The notes under the pieces: model-generated
Databases searched by the model: none
Seen by the model: the letters and a program-made list of their open reading frames with translations, nothing else
Told to the model about the DNA's origin: nothing
NCBI GenBank assembly: GCA_004213235.1
Contig: SHAI01000070.1
Location: 1-10,532 of the forward strand
From: Parvularculaceae bacterium
Lineage (GTDB): Bacteria; Pseudomonadota; Alphaproteobacteria; Caulobacterales; Parvularculaceae
DNA length: 10,532 nucleotides
Direction of reading: 5' to 3'
Shown here: piece after piece, positions 1 through 6,004 of the stretch
Layout: the number at the start of each line of letters is the position of its first letter
How positions within the stretch are numbered: position 1 is the first letter of the stretch
Translations under genes and position numbers: made by a program

Positions 1-801
1 GTTCTTGCCGAGGACGCAAATGGCATGGAGCGCGACTATGATTTCGATTCAAAAACCCACCGCGGGGATTTGCGCGCCCCGGCAAAAATTGGCCTCGAGG
101 CCGGTCGCCGCGCCGTCGCGCGCTTGTCGCCACGAAAAATCAAAAGCCAGAAAGCACCGGTCTTATTCGACAATCATCTTTCGCGCTCAATTATTGGCCA
201 TCTTGCCGGAGCAATTAATGGGGCCGCGATTGCGCGCGGTGTCAGCTTTCTGAAAGATAAAATGGGCGAACAGATCTTTGCCGAGAACATCAACATCATT
301 GACGACCCATTCATCAAACGTGGCCACGGTTCGCGCCCATTCGATGGTGAAGGCGTTGCGGCTGAGAAATTGAAGCTCATCGACAATGGCGTGTTGACCA
401 GTTGGATCTTGAACGCCGCACACGGGCGCCAGCTCGGTCTACGCTCCAATGGACGCGCCACACGCGGCGTCGGCGGCGCGCCCGGCGCGTCTTCAACCAA
501 CATGTTTCTCGAACCAGGCTTGCAAACGCCGGATGAGTTGATGAAATCTGTAGGCACCGGTCTTCTCGTCACGGACATGTTCGGACCGCAGGTCAATGCA
601 AACACTGGCGACTATTCGGTCGGCTGTTCAGGCTTTTGGCTGGAAGACGGCGCGCCCGCTTACCCGGTGAGCGAAATTACCATTGCCGGAAACCTGCTTG
701 AAATGTTTGCCAATCTTACCCCTGCAAATGATCTTGAATTCCGCGGCGCGTCGAATGCGCCAACAATACTTCTCGGTGAAATGACGGTTGCCGGCGACTA
801 G
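1..801 (+). CDS. pmbA: PmbA/TldE family metalloprotease-complex subunit, C-terminal part (5' end outside window)
   Basis: The frame is open from base 1, so the gene starts upstream; 266 residues are present of the roughly 450 usual for the family. TldE (PmbA) pairs with TldD in a cytosolic heterodimeric protease that trims unfolded or modified peptides, such as microcin B17 precursor and the antitoxin CcdA in E. coli. Family landmarks seen here are a MERDYD stretch near the left edge, GHLAGAINGAAIARG and SFLKD, GRATRGVGG followed by a TNMFLEPG segment, and the C-terminal YPVSEITIAGNL block ending in MTVAGD. No HEXXXH metal motif is visible; in this family that motif sits in TldD, which supports TldE. 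In many alphaproteobacteria this gene lies next to DUF4170 and lipid A genes, as here. No rho-independent terminator is visible after the stop. Confidence 0.93.
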   Translation, partial: VLAEDANGMERDYDFDSKTHRGDLRAPAKIGLEAGRRAVARLSPRKIKSQKAPVLFDNHLSRSIIGHLAGAINGAAIARGVSFLKDKMGEQIFAENINIIDDPFIKRGHGSRPFDGEGVAAEKLKLIDNGVLTSWILNAAHGRQLGLRSNGRATRGVGGAPGASSTNMFLEPGLQTPDELMKSVGTGLLVTDMFGPQVNANTGDYSVGCSGFWLEDGAPAYPVSEITIAGNLLEMFANLTPANDLEFRGASNAPTILLGEMTVAGD

Positions 802-825
802 CTTGCTTCCTCGCTTCTGGACCGG

Positions 826-840
826 ATAGATACCATCTAT
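826..840. repeat. Short inverted repeat in the pmbA-DUF4170 gap
   Basis: ATAGAT and ATCTAT form a perfect 6-bp inverted repeat with a 3-bp loop, starting 25 bp after the pmbA stop. It is AT-rich and not followed by a T run, so it is not a convincing terminator; it could be an operator or chance. The rest of the 152-bp gap (802-953) shows only a weak promoter-like pair (TTGCCA at about 865, TATCTA 18 bp further on), which I do not call. Confidence 0.25.
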
Positions 841-953
841 GTGTGCCAGGCCAGATAAAACCTTGTTGCCAATCTACCGCTCGCAAGCCTATCTAAGCTG
901 GAAATCAATCACATACTGCACTGTCTACGACCTATTTTTAAAATGAGGGCATC

Positions 954-1184
954 ATGACCAAACAACTGCTGCATCTTGTCTTTGGCGGCGAGTTGGAAAA
1001 CCTTGAAGATGTCAACTTCAAGGACCTAAGCGGGCTGGACCTTGTTGGTGTCTACCCAAACTACGCCGAGGCGGAAACGGTTTGGCGCGCCAAAGCGCAA
1101 GCCACGGTTGATAATGCGCGGATGCGCTATTTCATCGTGCACCTGCATCGCCTGCTGGATCCCGATGGTGACGGAAAGTTTTAA
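954..1184 (+). CDS. DUF4170 family small protein
   Basis: This 76-residue protein matches my recollection of the DUF4170 family over its full length: an MTKQLLHLVFGGEL start, a DLVGVYPNY segment, a KAQATVDNARMRYFIVHLHR segment and a C-terminal LLDPDGDG. The function is not known; the family is found mainly in alphaproteobacteria, often beside pmbA and the waaA/lpxK genes. The ATG is well supported by GAGGG at 945-949, four bases upstream. No signal peptide or membrane segment is seen, so it is probably cytosolic. The downstream phosphatase starts only 18 bp after the TAA, in the same reading frame, suggesting the two are co-transcribed. In the gene order I know from Rhizobiales, an inositol-phosphatase/CysQ-like gene often sits between pmbA and this gene; it is absent here. 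Confidence 0.9.
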   Translation: MTKQLLHLVFGGELENLEDVNFKDLSGLDLVGVYPNYAEAETVWRAKAQATVDNARMRYFIVHLHRLLDPDGDGKF

Positions 1185-1202
1185 TGTGGCTTACTTGTAC
1201 TG

Positions 1203-1898
1203 ATGGAAACTGCGGCGCGTTTTGACGACTATCACTCACCTGCTGGGCGACGACGCGCCTGGCGAGAGCTTGTTTTATACGATCATGGCTTCCTTCGTGC
1301 GGCCTATGCAAATTTCCACACAGTCTCCCCCGGACGCCTCTATCGCGCCGCACAGCCCGGCCCGCAAAACCTCGCCCGCCTCAAAGAACATGGCATACGG
1401 ACGATTATAAATCTCCGCGGCGCCAAACCCACAGGCTATTTGTTCCTTGAAACTGAAGCATGCCAAAAACTGGGCCTTAATTTGGTGAATTTCCGTGTGT
1501 TTTCCCGCGAAGCGCCGTCGCCCGAAATCCTCCACAATGCGCGCGAGCTGTTCCAGTCGATACAGTACCCAGCCCTCATTCATTGCAAATCCGGCGCTGA
1601 CCGGGCCGGCATGATGGCAACGTTATTCCGCTTTTTCGAGGATCGCGTGCCATTAAAACAGGCAATGGACCAACTTTCCTGGCGCTATGGCCACATCAAA
1701 GCTGGAAAAACGGGTGTTATTGACGCGGCATTCAATGAGTATCTTGATTATGCCCAAAATATTGATGCCAGCGATGATGACTTGGACGCATTTTTCCATT
1801 GGGTCGACACATCGTATGATCACCTTGAGACTAAAGCGCGATTTCGCGCAAGCTGGTGGGGTACAGCGCTCAGTGATGTGATCTTACGTCGTGAGTAG
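1203..1898 (+). CDS. CX5R (tyrosine/dual-specificity fold) phosphatase in the lipid A locus
   Basis: The 231-residue protein carries the complete P-loop signature HCKSGADRAG at residues 127-136, with nucleophile Cys128 and phosphate-binding Arg134. Upstream are RLYRAAQP (46-52) and GIRTIINLRG (64-73), typical of DSP-like phosphatases that begin with a 'PGRLYR..QP' strand. There is no signal peptide or membrane helix, so it is probably cytosolic. The natural substrate is unknown. In Caulobacter the tyrosine-phosphatase homologue CtpA affects outer-membrane integrity and has been tied to removal of lipid A phosphates; the location here, among lipid A genes, fits such a role, but this is inference. 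The ATG has no clear Shine-Dalgarno, and no other ATG, GTG or TTG lies between it and the DUF4170 stop, so it may be translated by coupling. Its 3' end overlaps the convergent ABC gene by 15 bp. Confidence 0.85.
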   Translation: METAARFDDYHSPAGRRRAWRELVLYDHGFLRAAYANFHTVSPGRLYRAAQPGPQNLARLKEHGIRTIINLRGAKPTGYLFLETEACQKLGLNLVNFRVFSREAPSPEILHNARELFQSIQYPALIHCKSGADRAGMMATLFRFFEDRVPLKQAMDQLSWRYGHIKAGKTGVIDAAFNEYLDYAQNIDASDDDLDAFFHWVDTSYDHLETKARFRASWWGTALSDVILRRE

Positions 1899-3707
1899 AT
1901 TAGGATCACTGCCGAATTGAAGCCGCGCCAGACGTTCATAACCAACATTCCGTGCCACAAGGTCATCGTGTCGACCTTGATCGATTAAACGACCATCCGA
2001 CATCAGACAAATCCGGTCCGCACCTGTAACGGTTGCAAGTCGGTGGGCAATGATCAACGTCGTACGCCCTTTGGTGAGACTCGCCAAAGCATCCTGTACC
2101 TGACGTTCAGTTTCCGCATCGAGGGCCGCCGTTGCTTCGTCCATCAATAAAATAGGCGCATCACGGAGAAATGCTCTCGCGATTGCAAGGCGCTGGCGCT
2201 GTCCTCCCGAAAGGCTCATTCCTGCTTCTCCGATGCGCGTGTCATAACCATCCGGTAAAGCGCGAATGAACTCATCCGCCGCCGCTTGACGCGCTGCGGC
2301 CTGTATATCGGCATCGCTCGCATCTAGCCGGCCAAACCGGATGTTCTCTGCTACGCTGTCATCAAACAGAACAGTTTCCTGGCTGACAACGGCAAATTGA
2401 CGACGCCATGACGCAAGCGAGACCGCCCTTGCCTCTTGCCCATCGACGAGAATTTGGCCCGTATCAGGATCAAAAAGCCGTAATAGAAGGTTGAACACGG
2501 TAGATTTTCCCGCGCCGGACTCCCCAACTAAAGCAACCGTTTCTCCGCCCGCGACATTCAACGTAAAATCACGCAACGCCGCCGTTTCGCCATCTTCAGT
2601 CTTGCCGCTATAGGCAAACGTCACATTGTCAAATTGAATGGACCCATTTTCTGGCTTCAACACCGGCGCGCCAGGCGCACTTTTGATCGTCGGTTCCAGA
2701 TCAATTACGCACAGCAATCTCTCAAATGCGCCGAAACCTTCTTGCGCAACAGCGTTGAGCGTGGAAAGCCCGCGCGCAGGCTGCGACAAAAGCAAGAGGG
2801 CGATAATGAACGATATCAATTCTGATACATTCAATGCCCCGGCATTAATCCGTATGGCAACAACAGTAATGATCAATGAGAGGGCGACTGAACCGACAAA
2901 AAATATGAAAGGTTCATTCAAGGCGCGCAGATGCGCCATGCGTCGCAGAACATCCAGCCTTCGGTCGAAAGCCCCGCCTGCACGCGCACCCACTCGTTCT
3001 TCCAACCCATAAGCACGGATCAATCGCCCGCCCGACACAGCCTCAACAGCAAGACTGGCGATTTCGCCAGCTTGATCCTGGGCTTGTTTTGACCGCTGGC
3101 GCAAAAATTTCCCGATCCGGGCAACCGGCCAGCCAAGCACGGGATAGACCACGAAAACCACGAGGAAGAGCGCCCAGTCATACCAAAACATCACGCCAAG
3201 GAGACCAATCAAGGTCAAAAGGTCCCGTGCGGCATTGGAAGCGCGGGTCAATGTCTCGCGCAGCACGCCCGTGTCATTGGTTAACCGTGCGGTCGCCTGA
3301 CCGGACCCTATTGCGCGCAATTGGCCATCATCAATTGATGTGAGTTTGGCAAAAACGTCATTTTGAATGTCGCGGAGCGCACCCAGTGCAGCTGAGGCAG
3401 ACAGACGCGACTGAATATACTGCGAACCGGCATTCGCCGCGCCCAAGACAATAATTAAAATAGGCCCCCATAAGGCGACCCGCGCCGGATCAAAACGTGC
3501 AAAGCGGGAGGCTGGGCCATTGGCGTCCCCGGTAAACGCCGCATTGATTAGTTCCACGCCGGCGGGAATAGCGCTCGCAGAAGCGGCATAAGTGGCCATA
3601 GCAACAAGCGATATGGCCAGTTTTGGCCAATAGCGGCTGAGATAGCTCGTCCACAACCTGGCGGCGAGCTGATGCGACGCCGTAGATGCTGGTTTTTGTA
3701 TAGTCAA
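1884..3707 (-). CDS. msbA: MsbA-like ABC exporter (fused membrane and ATPase half-transporter)
   Basis: A 607-residue half-transporter. The N-terminal membrane domain (about 25-310) has several hydrophobic helices, for example near 27-48, 80-98, 162-192 and 266-308. The ATPase domain (about 355-600) has Walker A GESGAGKST (395-403), Q-loop Gln443, signature LSGGQ (499-503), Walker B ILLMDEA (519-525) and H-loop His555, so it looks fully active. Length and order match MsbA/lipid exporters, which dimerise and flip lipid-linked substrates across the inner membrane using ATP. Placement beside waaA and lpxK favours lipid A-core as substrate, but related exporters carry other lipids, peptides or drugs. 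The start is TTG (3705-3707), chosen because AAGAGGG lies 5 bases upstream and an in-frame stop lies about 30 bases upstream. It is divergent from the DUF374-waaA-lpxK operon. Confidence 0.88.
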   Translation of the reverse strand: MTIQKPASTASHQLAARLWTSYLSRYWPKLAISLVAMATYAASASAIPAGVELINAAFTGDANGPASRFARFDPARVALWGPILIIVLGAANAGSQYIQSRLSASAALGALRDIQNDVFAKLTSIDDGQLRAIGSGQATARLTNDTGVLRETLTRASNAARDLLTLIGLLGVMFWYDWALFLVVFVVYPVLGWPVARIGKFLRQRSKQAQDQAGEIASLAVEAVSGGRLIRAYGLEERVGARAGGAFDRRLDVLRRMAHLRALNEPFIFFVGSVALSLIITVVAIRINAGALNVSELISFIIALLLLSQPARGLSTLNAVAQEGFGAFERLLCVIDLEPTIKSAPGAPVLKPENGSIQFDNVTFAYSGKTEDGETAALRDFTLNVAGGETVALVGESGAGKSTVFNLLLRLFDPDTGQILVDGQEARAVSLASWRRQFAVVSQETVLFDDSVAENIRFGRLDASDADIQAAARQAAADEFIRALPDGYDTRIGEAGMSLSGGQRQRLAIARAFLRDAPILLMDEATAALDAETERQVQDALASLTKGRTTLIIAHRLATVTGADRICLMSDGRLIDQGRHDDLVARNVGYERLARLQFGSDPNLLTT

Positions 3708-3712
3708 AACGA

Positions 3713-3719
3713 CCCTCTT
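3713..3719 (-). promoter_or_regulatory. Shine-Dalgarno fixing the TTG start of the ABC exporter
   Basis: On the minus strand AAGAGGG stands 5 bases before the TTG at 3707. It is a strong match to the 16S rRNA tail and is the reason for preferring the TTG; an in-frame stop lies about ten codons upstream of it and no ATG intervenes. Confidence 0.6.
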
Positions 3720-3761
3720 ACGGTGACGCGAAATTCACCAAAATTTATCACCACTTTACGC

Positions 3762-4628
3762 ATGTGCCGATGTAGACGAACCAGCGAATATTGTTCATGT
3801 AAAACATGTGTACGCACGGTCGTCGACATTCAAGAACAACGCGCATTCTGGCTAAAACGATTTACGCGAGAGGCTATCGGTATTCTAAAACGACTTTTCA
3901 AAAGCGGTGCAGCGGCCAGCCTCGCAAGTGGTTTGATCGAAAAATATATCCGCCTTGTCCAAATGACGTCATCATGGCGCATTGATGGCCTTGAGCATTG
4001 CCGCGCATTGGAAAAAGAAAGCGATGAAGGCTTTATCGTTGCATTCTGGCACGCCCGGATTTTGATGGCACCAGTGTTGCGCCGGGAGATTAATCGCAAA
4101 TTCGTCATGCTGATCTCAACCCATCGAGATGGCGAGTTAATCACAAATGCTGTGAAGGGATTCGACGTCGATTTTGTCCGCGGGTCAGCAGCAAATCAGC
4201 GAAAGGCTTTCAAAGATAAAGGCGGGGCACCGGCTGTGACGCAGATGATCGGCGCGATCGAAGCGGGCCATGTCGTTGGGATTACGCCTGATGGACCTCG
4301 TGGTCCCGCTCGTCGTACCCAATCCGGTATTTTGAAACTCGCCGCGATGACCGGTCGACCAATTCTTCCAATCGCATATTCCGCATCGAACGCGCGCCAG
4401 CTGAACAGTTGGGACAGGTTTCTCCTCGCCCTGCCATTTTCCAAAATTCGCGTTATCGCGGGCCCACCGGTGCGGGTCACCCAGGCGGAGCTCGACGCGG
4501 ATCCTATTGGCATGCGCCGTAAACTAGAGGCCGCCCTTGACGCGGTGACGGACGAAGCAGATCGGCAGACTGGCCGTTTTACTGCTGTGCTGCCCCCAGC
4601 AGCGCAATCCAAGGTGCATGCTTCATGA
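3762..4628 (+). CDS. DUF374 lysophospholipid-acyltransferase-family protein (possible LpxJ-like late lipid A acyltransferase)
   Basis: With the ATG at 3762 the protein has 288 residues. The DUF374 signatures are clear: FWHARI (95-100), ISTHRDGELI (118-127, acyltransferase-type His/Glu), VRGS (139-142), TPDGPRGPAR (175-184) and the GPPV block near 234. The family transfers acyl chains; Helicobacter and Campylobacter LpxJ, a secondary lipid A acyltransferase, belongs to DUF374, so a role in lipid A acylation is plausible here, though some members may act on other lipids. The start is uncertain. Homologues usually begin near 'MLKRLFKS', which corresponds to residue 41 here (ILKRLFKS), so the first 40 Cys/Arg-rich residues may not be translated. 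An ATG at 3672 would extend into the divergent ABC gene and is unlikely. The stop overlaps the waaA ATG (ATGA at 4625-4628). Confidence 0.85.
   Translation: MCRCRRTSEYCSCKTCVRTVVDIQEQRAFWLKRFTREAIGILKRLFKSGAAASLASGLIEKYIRLVQMTSSWRIDGLEHCRALEKESDEGFIVAFWHARILMAPVLRREINRKFVMLISTHRDGELITNAVKGFDVDFVRGSAANQRKAFKDKGGAPAVTQMIGAIEAGHVVGITPDGPRGPARRTQSGILKLAAMTGRPILPIAYSASNARQLNSWDRFLLALPFSKIRVIAGPPVRVTQAELDADPIGMRRKLEAALDAVTDEADRQTGRFTAVLPPAAQSKVHAS
3796..3808. repeat. Palindrome CATGT-AAA-ACATG between the divergent genes
   Basis: A perfect 5-bp inverted repeat with a 3-bp centre lies between the ABC exporter and the DUF374 gene body. If the DUF374 gene really starts at 3882, this lies in the non-coding divergent promoter region and could be an operator; if the start is 3762 it is coding. 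No convincing -35/-10 pair could be called on either strand in 3708-3881. Confidence 0.25.
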
Positions 4629-6004
4629 CCTTGAGAGAGGATTCGCGCGCCCTGCAAGCTCCCCAAACTGGAGAGACCCAAACCGGTCAGACCCAAACCG
4701 GTGAGACATTGGGGCTGCGCGCATATCGGGCAATAACCAGGGCATCTGCACCGATTGCAAAGCTTGCACTGCACCGACGTTTGAAACGCGGCAAGGAAGA
4801 CCCTGCCCGCATCAACGAGCGGATGGGCATTGCCGGACGGGCGCGCCCTGACGGCGCAATGGTCTGGATACATGGTGCCAGCGTCGGTGAATCGCTTTCC
4901 GTCCTGCCGCTGGTTTCACGTTTGCTGGAGTTGCGCCCGGACCTCTCCTTTCTCGTCACCACCGGCACGATCACATCTGCGCGGTTGATGGCAGAACGAC
5001 TACCCAAAGGGGCAATCCATCAATTCATCCCGCTCGACCACCCGGCCTATGTCCAGCAGTTTCTGGACCATTGGCACCCAGATGCAGCCATTTTCGTTGA
5101 ATCTGAATTCTGGCCGAATCTGTTGCTGGAAGCGCGGACCCGTGCGCCCTTTATGGCACTGGTCAATGGCCGGGTATCGCCAAAGTCCTATGAAGCGTGG
5201 CATAAACGCCGCCAATCTATCCGATATTTGCTGTCACATTTTGATGTCCTGATTGCGCAGGACAAGAAGAATGCCGGCCGGATTAGTGCTCTTTCCGGCG
5301 TGGAGACGAAATCTTTTGGTAACCTGAAGAACGCCGCCGAACCGTTGCCTTGCGATCCGCACCAGCTTGCTGAAATGACGCTGGCAATCAAGGGACGCCC
5401 TGTGTGGCTCGCCGCGAGCACGCATCCGGGTGAAGAGGAAATAATCCTCCAGACGCATAAACTGCTTCTCGCCGAATTCCCCAACCTTTTGACCTTACTC
5501 GCCCCCCGGCACCCGGAGCGCGGCAGGGAAATCAATGCACTTGTGAGGGCATCGGGACTTCAAGCCCAACGGCGCTCTGATAGCGCGAAAATAGAGGCTA
5601 CAACGGATATATACCTGGCGGATACATTAGGTGAGCTGGGCCTTTTCTATCGCCTGTCGTCCGTCGCTCTGGTGGGCGGAAGCCTCACCACCAAGGGCGG
5701 CCACAACCCGCTGGAACCGGCGCGGCTCGGGTGTGCGATCTTGCACGGTCCGCATACCTTTAATTTTGATGAAACCTATACCGAAATGCGCAGCGGCGGC
5801 GGGGCCGCATTGGTGCGAAATGAACGCGACCTTGCAACTGCGATTAGACGTTTGCTCGGCGACGAAAAAACCCGCCTTACCATGGCTGAGGCGGCGCGGA
5901 TATCTGCAGAAGCAAGCGCAGAAAAAGTCCTGGCGACGGTCTCCGAAATCATCGTTGAACGTCTGAGCAACAACCTGCCAAAACTGAAAAAGAGCGCACC
6001 ATGA
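4625..6004 (+). CDS. waaA: 3-deoxy-D-manno-octulosonic acid (Kdo) transferase
   Basis: WaaA (KdtA) transfers Kdo from CMP-Kdo to lipid IVA at the cytosolic face of the inner membrane. The 459-residue protein shows the GT30 landmarks: RGKEDPARINERMG (55-68), HGASVGES (83-90, with the catalytic Glu89), VESEFWPNL (158-166), STHPGEE (265-271), APRHPER (293-299) and GGSLTTKGGHNPLEPA (351-366). Whether it adds one or two Kdo units cannot be read from sequence. The ATG overlaps the upstream stop (ATGA), with AAGG at 4611-4614 ten bases before. Compared with the family it carries about 28 extra N-terminal residues containing three QTG[E/Q]T repeats. An in-frame TTG at 4709 would give the usual 'MGLRAYR' start, so two starts are possible. 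It overlaps the lpxK fusion by 4 bp. Confidence 0.95.
   Translation: MTLREDSRALQAPQTGETQTGQTQTGETLGLRAYRAITRASAPIAKLALHRRLKRGKEDPARINERMGIAGRARPDGAMVWIHGASVGESLSVLPLVSRLLELRPDLSFLVTTGTITSARLMAERLPKGAIHQFIPLDHPAYVQQFLDHWHPDAAIFVESEFWPNLLLEARTRAPFMALVNGRVSPKSYEAWHKRRQSIRYLLSHFDVLIAQDKKNAGRISALSGVETKSFGNLKNAAEPLPCDPHQLAEMTLAIKGRPVWLAASTHPGEEEIILQTHKLLLAEFPNLLTLLAPRHPERGREINALVRASGLQAQRRSDSAKIEATTDIYLADTLGELGLFYRLSSVALVGGSLTTKGGHNPLEPARLGCAILHGPHTFNFDETYTEMRSGGGAALVRNERDLATAIRRLLGDEKTRLTMAEAARISAEASAEKVLATVSEIIVERLSNNLPKLKKSAP
4664..4708 (+). repeat. Three 15-bp tandem repeats inside the 5' end of waaA
   Basis: Units at 4664-4678 (CAAACTGGAGAGACC), 4679-4693 (CAAACCGGTCAGACC) and 4694-4708 (CAAACCGGTGAGACA) encode QTGET-QTGQT-QTGET. 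The unit is a multiple of three, so copy-number change keeps the frame. It ends exactly before an in-frame TTG that matches the usual WaaA N-terminus. Confidence 0.85.

Noticed and set aside
174..605. A 143-codon minus-strand frame inside pmbA
   Set aside because: Shadow of a high-confidence gene, with a low-complexity Pro/Arg-rich product typical of antisense frames.
3672..3761. N-terminal extension of the DUF374 protein from an ATG at 3672
   Set aside because: It would overlap the 5' end of the divergent ABC gene, and its residues do not resemble the family.
4196..4873. A 225-codon minus-strand frame across the DUF374/waaA junction
   Set aside because: Antisense to two well-supported genes; its TGLGL-like stretch is only the complement of the waaA tandem repeat.
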